From Leptasterias polaris (lineage: Eukaryota; Echinodermata; Asteroidea; Forcipulatida; Asteriidae), in contig JAZGTN010000003.1 of NCBI GenBank assembly GCA_037783415.1, forward strand, positions 2,812,501 through 2,876,500: a stretch of DNA of 64,000 nucleotides. Direction: 5' to 3'. Numbering within the stretch: position 1 is the stretch's first letter; each line of letters begins with the position of its first letter. The translations under genes and the position numbers were made by a program. Below the pieces are notes generated by a model. That model was not told the DNA's origin. It worked only from the letters and a program-made list of their open reading frames with translations, and did not search any database. Of this stretch, positions 1 to 11,131 are shown one piece after another.

Positions 1-264
1 TTAGGTCTGGTCTACATTAATGTCGCTGTCATTATAGTTAGAGGCTGTGCACACTCTAATAGCTTGCCACGGGTGAATGTTTTCAGAGCTCATTAATTGC
101 AGCTGGTCGTAAAAGCCTGCTTAAGGTATCAGGTCGATGCACTGCCTTGATGAAACTCAAGGCAAGAACAGCATCAGAAACATTTGTGACGAATTCAAAG
201 CATTATTCGGATTGAAGGTATGGTACCACAACACGCTAATCAGTCTAACGTGTTGCTTCTGCTG
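1..264. other. Non-coding sequence, nothing recognised
   Basis: AT-rich single-copy-looking sequence. I see no exon, repeat family or RNA signature in it. Confidence 0.5.
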
Positions 265-397
265 AGAGAATATATTAGAAAATATAATTAGCTCTTGCGA
301 ACTACTTACCAACCAAAAGGACCTGTGGTATTAAAAAATTAGTTAATGGCCCTGACGTTTCGACCCTAGCAGAGTCTTTCTCGAAGGATAAAGGATA
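265..397 (-). mobile_element. Penelope-like terminal repeat fragment (copy A)
   Basis: This stretch matches, on the minus strand, a repeat seen again near 26.1, 31.6 and 35.7 kb. Shared landmarks are the CCAACCAAAAGGACCTGTGG block and the hairpin-plus-GAAAC motif (minus strand GACTCTGCTAGGGTCGAAAC, here at 357-376). Stem GACTC/GGGTC with loop TGCTA followed by GAAAC resembles stem II and the GAAA strand of the hammerhead-like motifs known from Penelope-like retroelement termini. The canonical CUGANGA strand is not visible, so the family assignment is inference. Confidence 0.5.
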
Positions 398-1006
398 TAA
401 ATTATAAACGACAGTCCTTTCTCAGGCAACCTTTTGTTTCTTTCTTTTTCTTCTCGATGTAAAGATCACATCTCACATACCTACGAGCTAGATCCAGGAC
501 CTCTGTTTCAGTTGTATTTATACAAGTCACCTTACAACAAAAAAGATCAGACCAATACATTGTCTCAAAGTGCTTTTCTTCAGTCACCGTCAAGCTAGAA
601 TACACTCTACTCCGCACTCTCAGGATTCCGTTACCCAGAGACAGAGTAACATATATAAATGTCTTCTCTTTAGATCTCTGTCTTTCTTCCTTAAAAACTG
701 AAAGGTATGACGAAGGAGAACATAGATATTGATTGACCTTCTCTATGTTTTTTACTATCATTGTCATGCTTTTTAGTGTGCCATAGAATTGTCACTTACA
801 TTGATTCTTATCATACACAAATTGAGACAGACCTTTGTCCATTCCCGACCTCGGTCTTGTCACGTTGATTCGAGTCAAACTCCGGAGAAGAAACAAAAAT
901 GGGCGCAGATCGAAGAGCTGTGTGGTGCAACGTGGGCGTGTGTACAGTTCGAAACGGGACACGATAAGGTGCACGTTATTGATATGATGAGCAATGTATC
1001 TCCACA
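398..1006. other. 5' flank of the LINE; no supported gene
   Basis: Several overlapping open frames cross this stretch on both strands, but none shows a recognisable domain and they overlap each other. It may include the 5' UTR of the LINE that follows; I cannot place the element's 5' end. Confidence 0.4.
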
Positions 1007-2164
1007 ATGGAACGGTATAGATGTATTCTTGCGAAAAGGGGGTCTGCACACAAAGCTCTGTGTTGCAGTCACTCTGTGTGCATTCCTTTGTTCTGTACAC
1101 ATAAGGTTATACTTCAACACGGTAAAAACACTGTGTGGACGTGTGCAAATCCACCTGCCCGTGCGCGGCGTTCAAAGCCTCTTGGTATTGCCTTTTCCAA
1201 TATCAGGGGCTTTCGTTCCAACTTCACTTCCGTTCAGTCTTTTGTTCTCAACAACTCTCCTGATTTTCTAGCTCTATCTGAGAGCAGACTGAATTGTGAC
1301 ATTTCTTCAGACTCTTTCAAGTTACCAGGATATATCTTTCATCGCCTTGACCACCCTCCATCACATGGTCTGGGTGTCTATGTCAAAGAAACTCTCCCCT
1401 TAGCCCGTGAAAGCAATTTGGAATGTAACAACCATGAATACATGTGCTTTCGTCTTTCACTTCTCCATTCAACAACCTACCTGTTCTTCCTGTATCGTTC
1501 ACCTTCATCATCATCCTGCGCTGTGCTTGATGCTATCTCTGATAGCATTGACTCTGCTATTTCTCAGCACCCTTCTGCTCAAGTCATGGTATTTGGTGAC
1601 TTTAATGTCCATCACAAGGAGTGGCTGACCCATTCTCGTAATATTGACATTCCTGGTATAGCAACACATAATTTTTCAATCTCCCAAAATCTTACTCAGA
1701 TCGTTTCATCACCTACTCACATTCCGGATCGTGCTTCCGATGGAAGGTACTTGCTTGACCTCTTCTTGTGTTCTAACCCAGATGACTGTGTTGCCAAAGT
1801 CTTGCCTCCAATTGGTAACTCAGATCACTCGATTGTCTCTGTTTCCGTCTCATATTCTTCTCCAACAACTACATTTCAGCCTTTTCATCGTACTGTTTTT
1901 CAGTTTGGAAAGGCTGACTGGGATGGTTTTCGATGTTTTCTCGCAGATGTGCCGTGGTCGTGGATTCTAAGTCTTGGTCCTGATTTGGCGGCAGATGAGT
2001 TATCCCAATGGATTAACCTTGGTATGGAGATTTACATCCCCTCACGTACCTACCAGATCAAGGCCCATTCTCAACCTTGGTACACTCCGGCCTGTGCTGC
2101 AGCAATTGCCCATCGTAACCATTTTTTTAAAGAAGTATCATCTTTTAGGAACTTTGGACAGTAA
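1007..2164 (+). pseudogene. LINE endonuclease half (EEP/APE domain), frame broken at its end
   Basis: This 385-codon frame encodes the target-nicking endonuclease of the LINE. Visible motifs in order are FSNIRGFRSNF near residue 64 (metal-site Asn region), LALSESRL near residue 88 (catalytic Glu), GDFNVHHKEW near residue 197 (Asp/Asn pair), and GNSDHSIVSV near residue 271 (catalytic Asp-His). After the domain the frame enters a linker ending ACAAAIAHRNHFFKE and then stops at 2162-2164. The reverse-transcriptase frame continues in another phase from a run of seven T near 2119-2126, so a small indel in that homopolymer probably broke one original ORF. The true start is unclear. The frame is open upstream of the domain and the first ATG is only the first one available. 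Confidence 0.8.
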
Positions 2165-4004
2165 GCGTCTTTTCCATGAAGCTCGAAATCGATGTAAGAG
2201 AGTTTTAGAGGATGCTAAGAAGCAATATGCCAACTCTGTTGCTAGTTCTATTTCATCACAGCGGCTTGGTTCAAGGGACTTTTGGCGAATTGCCAATAGT
2301 GTACTGAACCGCAACAAGTCCTCCATTCCTCCTCTTTTTCATGGACCCGAAGTTCTTACTTCTCCTCAAGATAAGGCAAACCTTTTTGCTGACAACTTTG
2401 CATCTAACTCCACACTCAATGATGAGGGGCATCCACTTCCTGCCTTTCCATCTCGTACAGCCACTGTTGTATCTGAACCTCTTATCACTCCAAAGAAGAT
2501 TGCCCGGATTATTAATTCCTTGGATGCCTCCAAGGCTACTGGCCCTGATGGAATCCCTGTAATTGTTTTGAAAATGTGTTCCCCTGAACTTTCACCCATT
2601 CTTGCCAAGCTGTTCAATATGTGCTTGGCAGTCTCTGTGTTTCCTTCATCCTGGAAAGTGGCATCCGTTGTCCCTGTCTTTAAGGGTGCTGGTGAGCGTT
2701 CTGAAGCTACTAATTATCGTCCTATTAGTCTGCTTCCCATAATAAGTAAGATCTTTGAATGCTTCGTCAATCAACAGCTCCTTGGATACCTGGAGGACAA
2801 TGACCTTCTAACTGACTGCCAGTTTGGGTTTCGCCATTCCCGCTCAACCGGTGACCTGCTTTCCCTAATTACCGATCATTTTAGTAGGGCTTTAGATCGC
2901 AGGGGTGAGGCTCGTGTTGTAGCATTGGACATCTCCAAGGCCTTCGACAAAGTATGGCATACTGGCCTGCTCCACAAGCTTCAGTCATATGGTGTGTCAG
3001 GAAGAATGCTATCTATAATCTCTGCTTTCCTTTCCAATCGCAAGTTGAAGGTTGCCCTTGAGGGTCAATCTTCTCCTACCTGTTCTATCAATTCCGGTGT
3101 TCCGCAAGGCTCAGTACTTGGTCCCACTCTCTTTCTTGTTTACATTAATGATCTGCCCGATGAAGTTTTGTCTCAGCTCGCCATGTATGCTGATGATTCA
3201 ACTCTCTTCTGTGTTTCCCCTAACTCTTCCAACACTTCTCGCTGTGAGGTTGGTGTCTCACTAAACACTGACTTAGAGAATGTGCTAAAGTGGGGGAATG
3301 ATTGGCTAGTAACCTTCAATGCAAAGAAAACTAAACTTCTGTCTCTGTCTCGCTCAAGAGATGTTACATTTCCATCTATTCATATGGGTCCATTGACTTT
3401 GCCTGAGGTAGCAGATTTTCGCCTTCTTGGACTTGACATCTCCACCAACGCCAGTTGGGAAAGGTATATCTCAGGCATTGCAAAGAGTGCTTCCATGCGA
3501 GTTGGCTGTCTTTACCGAGCTCGGAAGTTCTTACCTCCTGATGCTACTCTCTACCTGTATAAGACAACTATACGTCCCCTATTGGAGTACTGTTGTCACA
3601 TCTGGGCCGGAGCTTCTGCCTGTTATTTATCTTTACTAGATAGGGTGCAGAAGCGTATTGTTAATCTTGTTGGTGAAGTGTTGGGATCAACGTTACAACC
3701 TCTTTCCCACCGTAGGTCTGTAGCCAGCCTGTGTCTTTTCTACAGATATTTTCATGGTAAATGTGCCACCAGTGTGTCCGACCTAGTTCCTCCTGTCAGA
3801 GTGTTTGAGCGTGAAACCAGACTTTCTGCTTCTTCTCACCCATACACTCTTAATTTGCTGAGATGTAGAACAAAGAGCCATTCCAACAGCTTTATTCCAC
3901 GTACTGCATCTCTTTGGAACTCCTTGCCTGGTGCATGTTTCCCTCCATCCTACAATCTAGACAGTTTCAAGAGGAATATCAATTCCTACCTCCAGCTCTC
4001 CTGA
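2120..4004 (+). pseudogene. LINE reverse transcriptase half (RT_1 family)
   Basis: This is the polymerase half of the LINE, copying element RNA at the nicked target. Although the open frame can be read from 1974, LINE-like sequence begins only after the T-run near 2120. Visible RT blocks are SKATGPDGIPVIVLK (finger region), NYRPISLLPIISKIFE, QFGFRHSRSTGDLL, VALDISKAFDKVWH (first catalytic Asp), NSGVPQGSVLGPTLFLVYIND, and MYADDSTLF (catalytic YADD). The C-terminal LLEYCCHIWAGA and SLWNSLPGACFPPSYN blocks are typical of jockey/CR1/L2 proteins. The frame ends at 4002-4004 with no internal stop, so this half could be catalytically intact. In the present sequence it is separated from the endonuclease by a frameshift. 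Confidence 0.88.
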
Positions 4005-4106
4005 GTTCTTTTCATGTTTTATAATTTTCCTCTTATAGCCCCTTACCAAGAGTGGCTTTTAGCCTTGTTTGGGGCGAACTTGCATTAAAAAAAATTAAAA
4101 AAAATC

Positions 4107-4379
4107 CACATAGTGTTTCAAGTCCCTACATTATGTGGACCTCTTTTGTTCTCCGCATATAGCATTATCACATGTCAGTAAGTTTTGTTACTCTTCGTCA
4201 ACGACTAAATTGTGTAAAGCACCACGATATATCACTTGTCAAATCTAACTTATATATAAAAAAAATACCTTCAAATATAAAATAAACAAATTATGATCCC
4301 TTGCCCCGTACTTTAGCAAATTTTAAGAAACAGTACACAAATTTGAAAATTTAATAGGTGGAGCATGTGGTGCTTTCCC
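4107..4379. other. Non-coding spacer
   Basis: AT-rich sequence between the LINE tail and a second LINE-tail fragment. Nothing else is recognised. Confidence 0.5.
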
Positions 4380-4615
4380 TGGTTGGCCCAGATTTTTAAC
4401 TTTAGTTTTTATTGTACATGTACTTGTGGTATAAATTCCGTGTTGTTTTACGTATGTACTTGGCTTTTACCTTAATTTGACTGTTATTATCCTCTTATAT
4501 CTGTTTAATGTTCTTATTCATTTTCTGTTAATATTATTGTTTGTTTAAAGCTGCATGGGCACCTCTGAAAAACAGTGTTTTACTGAGAGGTCTCCCGGGG
4601 TAATAATTAAATAAA
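4380..4615 (+). mobile_element. 3' UTR and tail of a 5'-truncated LINE
   Basis: The sequence ends in a hairpin-like block, CACCTCTGAAAAACAGTG followed by TTTTACTGAGAGGTCTCCC, and then a short ATTAAATAAATA-type tail. This is the usual form of a CR1/L2-type LINE 3' end. No coding part remains. Assignment is from structure only. Confidence 0.5.
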
Positions 4616-6549
4616 TAGATGATAAAATATTCTTGAACGCTACTAAGTAGTTTAACCTGAAAATTCCTTTATAAACGAAGAACATTTTCAAATTGCCATT
4701 TTTATTTCAATGGGTGGATATCAAGTCTAGCCGTTCAGCAATAGCCTATACAGCTTTGATATGAGTTAGATTCATCGCGGAATGTCAATGCTGCACAGCG
4801 CAGTGGCACAAAGTGTTGATGCGTACATAATCGAGATCTGTGCCGCCAAAAATGTGAAGAGGCATCACAAGGCAATGCTCTTACGGTACCGGTTACGCTA
4901 TCTCAGTGCTTAGGTCATGTGGATTTAATGCATGACAAATGGCCCTGAATTTAATACACTTTTCAGGGGCGTCTCGCAGTTCTCATAGAATAGGAATTCC
5001 GGGTTGTAGCTCTCCCTTCTCCTTCTTGATTTTCTTCTCGGCTCCTTGAAATTTCAAATCAGCCTTGTGACTGCTCTTGACTCACGACGGGGTTGAAGAG
5101 GCGACAGGCAGTGTGGCGAGGCAAAACTCTCACTGCTGTGTCCCGTGCATTCGGAGGGAATTTGCAACACTCAAATTCCTGTACAATAAAGGTGGTGCAA
5201 TTTGTCTTTTGAAAACTATCTTGACCGTTAAAATCGAGGACACAGCTGCGATGCTCAGTGGATCATGACAAAACAATATGACCTTAGTCCTGCTACCACA
5301 AGAAGTGTCCATATATAGCAAGAATTAATGGGTTTTTTTCGCACTAGCATAAGTTTAAGCTAACAGTCAACAGGGTACCAACTCGTCATCAGCAGCTTTT
5401 ATAATTCACATGGAACTTTGGCTGCGGCGGGCTCAGCTGGTAATCCGTTCCTACAACCGGTTTTCCGTGCAGCAGGTGTATGAGCTGCACACAGCTTCAA
5501 GGTGTATGCACTTGCACCATAGCGCGGTGCTGCTGTTGCAACAAGACCAGACCAAAATCATATCCAAATATGCCTTTTAATAACATGAAAAGAAGGCAGG
5601 AGGTTGTAATCAATAAAGCACCTGTGGGCAGGTAACCCAATACAAACATTCACCATGTGGCTGTGAAAATAGAAATGTTGTCATTTGGTCCTCACTCGGG
5701 GAATTCATTCTATGAGCCATGTGTAATGCTTATAATTATAGGCCCATTGGTAAAAGTATATGTTCAATTTCAGCAGCGCGTTGCTGATGAGTACCATAGG
5801 CAGCAGCTGACACAGATAAAGGGACATTCTGCTCATGTACTTCATTTCCCCCCTCCATCCATGGCACTGAGCCATAGGGGAATGGATTCTTCCTCTGTTC
5901 CAAACGAAATGCTTTTGGGCTTTGGGGATACAAGTACTCATGGACGTACCGAAGCGCTCACTTTCACACATACCCCTTTTCTTACCACCCGTTACACAAT
6001 TTTTAAAAAATTCATTTTGTCATTCGAAAAAGGTGTGAGTGTAGTTCAGGTCCGTGGTTCTAAGAGATTAATTGTGAAATTACCACCCTGCACCGTTTAA
6101 GACTCCTTTGGCCTCGCTGCTCACAGTGGTCAACATTCCCTCAATATGATATCTTTCGGTTTTCTCTGGAGATTTGTGGCCGTGATTGAGACAAGGTAGT
6201 CCAAGTGTTTCTTTCTGGGTCAAGTAATTAAAGTGATAGTGGAAAGTAAAAAGACCTAATCCTCAGATGGATCATGTCTGATCAGAGTAATAAGACGTCC
6301 CTACGCCATGATATTACATTAATACTTTAACCAGCTGTGACATGTCTCTCCTTAAATCACAACCACTCAGAGCAGACTGGATTTAACTTCGATAAGAGCC
6401 CTTTGGATGCCACCAACTGTACAGTGACCAGTAGAATGCTGTCTAGCGATATTGTGTACACGGATCACGGAGTGACATTTCTTTATTCGTGGGTGTTTTT
6501 TTCTTAAGTGTGGTTTGTCCTTCGTTTACAAGACGTTTATATTCTTACA
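4616..6549. other. Long non-coding stretch
   Basis: An open frame of 147 codons (5657-6100, plus) lies here but overlaps two minus-strand frames, shows no domain, and has no convincing splice or promoter context, so it is not annotated as a gene. No repeat family with a second copy in the window was identified. Confidence 0.45.
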
Positions 6550-6642
6550 CCCGAGCCGAGCCGAGCCGGAGCTCAAGCCGGAGCCCAAGCCGAAGCCCAA
6601 GCCGGAGCCCAAGCCAGAGCCCAAGCTGGAGCCCAAGCCGGG
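6550..6642 (+). repeat. 12-bp GC-rich minisatellite
   Basis: About eight imperfect copies of a 12-bp unit close to GAGCCCAAGCCG, beginning with shorter GAGCC units. A very local purine/cytosine-rich array inside AT-rich DNA. Confidence 0.85.
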
Positions 6643-6755
6643 CACTAGACCATTAACCCAATGAAGACATTATTTAGTTTCCCATGTTCAAATGATCAAT
6701 CTATGTTGGGAAGAGGTCACAATAGCCTGACTTTGGTCTGATATCCTGTGAGAAC

Positions 6756-6922
6756 CATGGCTCAGTTTCACAAAGCACTACGGTATTGACCTAAGGATGA
6801 GTAATGTTTGTATCAGTATCACCATTATAGTGATTTTTGTTGTGACATCGCACTTTGCTTTTTAGCAGTTAAAATTGATACACAGTTGAGATCAATCTTA
6901 ACCTCTTTGTGAAATCGGCCCT
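6756..6922. mobile_element. MITE-like repeat with TTTCACAAAG ends
   Basis: The ends are GGCTCAGTTTCACAAAGC on the left and CTTTGTGAAATCGGCC on the right, forming imperfect inverted repeats around about 130 bp. A second copy with the same ends and similar interior lies at 30270-30428. Confidence 0.7.
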
Positions 6923-7378
6923 AAGTCATCATTCCTCTTGCAAGCAGGGAACATGTCATCGATGTCCACAGCCCCAAAAGGGTCTCGATTGTGATGGTTT
7001 TATTTGTCACCTTACCTTGTTAATATGAACATTAGACGTTATATTGAAAGTTTTTAATATTAGTTGACGGTCAAACATGAATGTCAAATAGGGCTTCCGT
7101 CACTAATTGGAAATCTGGACAATTTTATTATTAGTTTGAGGCCTTGTAGATCCTGAAGTCTACCAATTATAGGAAAATAATAAAGAAAGACTCAATTTTT
7201 GTTTTGTTTTTCTCGAAGTGGTTTAAATTTTTGTTTGCTGACTTTGGTGGTTGTTGCTGCCGCTGTCGTTGTTTTTACTGCTGCTGTTGTTGTTATTGAT
7301 GTTGTTGTAGGTTTAGTGTAAAACTGGTGGGTTAGGGTTAAAGTCTGTTCAGGACAAAAACGACAAGGCGACACCTTT
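6923..7378. other. Non-coding spacer
   Basis: Contains a short (TTG/CTG)-rich tract near 7245-7310 that opens a spurious minus-strand frame. Otherwise nothing is recognised. Confidence 0.4.
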
Positions 7379-7560
7379 AATAATAATAATAATAATAGTG
7401 GCTTCTTATATAGCGCTCATATCCGTCACTCAGTGACGCTCAAGGCGCTTCAACAGTCAGTATTTTCCTGCAAGGTATATATGTGGAGCTACTTTTTGAA
7501 TTTTTGAGACCTATTTCTTTACATAGCACCATTTAATGGTTTACAAGGTGCAAGGTGCTT
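7379..7560 (-). mobile_element. Retroelement 3' end with (TAA)n tail
   Basis: A run of TAA triplets (7379-7397) abuts GGCTTCTTATATAGCGCTCA and CTCAAGGCGCTTCAACA. This arrangement, (TAA)n beside a TATAGCGC...AAGGCGCTT block, is a common LINE/SINE 3' terminus in animals. Read from the minus strand, the triplet run would be the tail. The family is not determined. Confidence 0.4.
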
Positions 7561-10500
7561 TAAGGCAGCATAGTGCACTTTAAGGCAGCATAGTGCAATT
7601 ATTCGTTTGGCCTCGTACCATCGCTTCCTCTGACCCGTTATCAAAATTTTGTTGATTTGTCGATCGATGCGCTCCTGCATTTGCCACGAGACGTTTCATG
7701 GCATTCGTATTGATTAGGAATAACCAAACAGCCACGTAAACTGCTGTCTTTGAAGATATTGTCGTTCATGTTTTTCAGAAATAGGCAATAAATCTTCAGA
7801 AGTGCCTTTAAAGTCAGCTGGAACCTTGATAGACAAGACGATGAAGAAATCTCGAGTTAGCTTGCTCGTTGAAGATAGTATAGCAGGAAGACCATACGTA
7901 AAGGTAAACTCACCTGATAAAGCAAGGATAGATTTCATTACCCAATCTATATGTTAAAATTTAAGCCCTTCTGCATTCTTATAAAGACTAGGAATTACTG
8001 CAACACCATTAAACTACTATACAAACGTTTGTTCGCCGATCTATGTTCCTCGATCTGGAACTCTAACAAGAATCGACTCTTGTATTACGGCGGTTTTATA
8101 AATATAAAACCAATCCAAATATAAAACTTCTCTTCACTGTGGCATTTAAAGCTCCCCGTAACGACTGTATGCCTTTCATTGGTTCCATTTTGCGTGTAAA
8201 TTTAAACCAAATTTTGTCTTACCTTTTCAACCGATCGGTTGCTACGGCTCCCTCTGTGCAGATGAAATGATTACTTATCAGTAAGTCACGATTTTATTTG
8301 TATTATTTTTGTTTTCGTATTATTTGCAACTTTCGGTGTTGATGATATACCATAAGCCTTGCTTATAAATGTATAAACTTGTCATAAGATGGCTGCAAAG
8401 GTCTCAATTATTTTGGTTTTAACCCCACACACACATCGGCGGGTCAAGGATATATTTCTTATCAGTGGGATGGGGGTTCTGAGAGACAGCAGGTTTTGGT
8501 ACTCTCTTACCCCAAACACTCCTTCGTGAATTCTTCGATGTTTTTCTGCGGGATATTGTTTCCCTACATCAAACATTAAGATGGAAAGGTGTTCCAGACA
8601 GTTCCGTTTCCCTTAAGAAAGATTATGTGCACGGAATAATGTTGGATATTTATTGAGAAACTGAGAGCAAGATGTAGTGTATCGTTCATGCCTACCTCGT
8701 TGGTTTACATGCATCCAATTAACACTATGAACGAAAATGTTAGTGTAGAGTAGCTATGGCTACCACGTGTAATTATAATGTTGGTCCAGATGTGAAACTC
8801 CCATTATATTTTCCGTGCACGGAATTAGTGCACGCCCGTATATCGCCTAACGATTTAATTGCATTTAGGACGGCACTTGGCAACAGCTCTCTGCTGTGCT
8901 CACAACGTGCACCAAAAGCGTTGTGTTCACCGATCGGTTGCTACGGCTGCCTCTGCACTGATGAAATGCTACTTGGATAAGTCACGAATTTGGGAAAAGA
9001 TCGGGCTGAGCCAATCACGTGCATGGATTGAAACCCCCGCCCACCGACACCCGTCTCTCCCTGTGTTCAACGCCGTTACGTGGCGTCGGTGATGTCAAGT
9101 CGATAGGAGCTAATGACGCTATGCAGTGTACACTAGGTAAAGTACATCATTTTGTGCGAAGTTGCAGGCTGGGTATGAAACCGATGTATACCTGCTCGTC
9201 CGGAGAGTGTCAGAATGGGTTGTTCCTACTACCGGATTTGATCAACACCTATCCACTGGTTTTCTAAAGTGTACTTTTAAATTCTTGATAAAAAACCTTT
9301 GTTGTTATGACGAGAAGAAACTGCATTTCGTACAATGAAACCATTTCACCCAGCTCTGGTAAGTGAGATGTGTTTTTCGGGCCGTGTGTGGGCAAGATGG
9401 GCTCGGGTTAACACACTGGTAGACGAAGACAACAGCACAAGGTTTCTTTAATGAAACGCTGACATCAGTACTTCAGCTGTGATATTTGACGAGGGAACAC
9501 TATAATGCTTTGCGTTAACTGATGAGGACGAGCAACAGAGGTCTAGAAATACTCATCGGAGTAGCGGGAACTGTAAACAAAGCAATCACTGTACAGACAA
9601 CGGTCAACGTCCTGACTCCAAATTCCGCGTCTTACAAAAGACAATCTATTTTTCACCGCACACTTGACGTGAATGTAAGAGCATTCCGGCCCCAGCAACT
9701 TGTTTCCTGAGAGGTACTAGGTTCGAGTTTCACTATTCATTATGCATGCTCGCCAAAATGAACAGTTTGACGAAATCATAGAGTTCAGATGATGAAAAGA
9801 ACGGTCTATCCGTGTATAGAAGCTGATGAGTCGTGAGAAATATAAAAACCCACGTACACATCACCGATGGTGTCCGATTTCAGGCTGGCTAAAATGAGCA
9901 GTCGATGGATGGGATTACTTGACAAATTGGCACCCGTCCTCCCAATCCGACTGGAACCCGAGGAACGTTCCGGGACTGCAGCATTTTCTTAACCGTTATC
10001 AGTCGGATACGTTTGCAAACATTCAAAGCCCGGGGATCATCCCGACCACGTCATTCGTGGAACTATTTTTGAGGCGAGCGCGAAGTGGCTTCCCTTCGCG
10101 TACGAGTGGAGAAACCCGTTTAAAACGTCCCCTGTGCTGATTGTTTCGCACACTGTGGAAATACACGTCTTCTGGTGTACTGCTAGAGATACGAGACCAT
10201 TTTTAGCTCGTGGCATTGACATTTTCACGTAAGTCTATGGATACAATCCCTTCCTGTTTTGATACCGTTTTAGATAACATGTGCGGAATTGTCGTGTGGG
10301 CTTCACAGAATCTCAGGAAAGCAGATCGACTTCTATAAGAATTGTGTACCCCGCCAGCAGCCGGTTGATTTGAGGGTGAGATATTATTGCTAACAATTCA
10401 CGGAACAAGGAGCTGTGAATCCACCTAGACCCCTACGGAGGATCAAAGGAATTTCTCCTCCCCGCAGGTTGATCGATATAAGCGGCAGATATTTCACCAT

Positions 10501-11100
10501 CACTTCACACAACACTCGGGCATCCGTCGTGCGCTGTGTGCACCTAATGACAGGCTTTGCTCGGCCGTTCTTCGAGAATTTGTCGATGCTAATTGAAAAA
10601 GAGGTTGACGTTGTTAATGAACTGCAATGCACGTAAGTTATTCATGATCACTCCACACGCTTGTTTGTGCTTTATTGTGATGCCACTTGAATGTAGCTGA
10701 CCCAGTTTGATGTTCACACTTTACTGTGCAACCTTCAACACCAAGAGTTTCTTCAACGCCGAGACCCAGCACATAAAACTACATGAAATAATCATGACGC
10801 GGTGTTGTCGTCACACCGTCAATAATAGCATTTAAAACAACCTTAATTGGATACCTACATTTAAAACAAAGGCTTGGGGGAACGTTTGACGTCAATTCCA
10901 TTTGCAAGTTGACACTCTTTCTTTTGTGGAATTTCAGAGGCAATTTTCGAATCGGTACTTTTATCTTATAATGTTGCCACAGTCACTCTTAATTTGTCTT
11001 CAGCGTGCGTCTATTTTTCCTCCTGGTATTATCACGGACTTGCATCATCACCATAGTCACTGCACTCGGCCACTTCATTTCTTAATCCGTGTACATTGCT
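7561..11100. other. Non-coding stretch upstream of the hydrolase gene
   Basis: A segment starting CCGATCGGTTGCTACGGCT occurs twice (about 8230-8295 and 8931-8990), so it is a local dispersed duplication. Two strong donor-like CACGTAAGT sites occur near 10229 and 10632. Acceptor-like TTTCAG/CTTCAG sites with pyrimidine tracts occur near 10938 and 11003. These could define 5' non-coding exons of the hydrolase gene, but nothing in the translated sequence proves it. Confidence 0.35.
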
Positions 11101-11131
11101 AATCACGGGGGAAACCGTACTATAGGCAAGC

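Larger units (their letters stand above)
1007..4106 (+). mobile_element. Jockey/CR1-type non-LTR retrotransposon, nearly intact
   Basis: The element carries an apurinic-type endonuclease and a reverse transcriptase on the plus strand, followed by a short 3' UTR and an A-rich tail (ATTAAAAAAAATTAAAAAAA type, about 4085-4106). Only one frame break separates the two enzymatic halves, so the copy is probably young. No gag-like ORF1 with zinc knuckles was recognised upstream. The 5' boundary is uncertain, and no clear target-site duplication could be matched. Clade assignment (jockey superfamily) is from motif character, not from a tree. Confidence 0.85.

Noticed and set aside
1126..4130. Flanking inverted match GTGTGGAC / GTCCACA around the LINE as terminal repeats
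   Set aside because: Only a short imperfect match (AACACTGTGTGGAC against TCCACATAGTGTT). LINEs do not have terminal inverted repeats, and no longer homology supports it.
5657..6100. 147-codon plus-strand frame
   Set aside because: No recognisable domain, two overlapping minus-strand frames of similar length, no promoter or splice support.
10415..10636. Upstream coding exon of the ABHD-like gene
   Set aside because: Ends near a good donor, but translation shows no family similarity, an antisense frame of equal length exists, and the hydrolase frame already has its own start after an in-frame stop. At most a 5' UTR exon.
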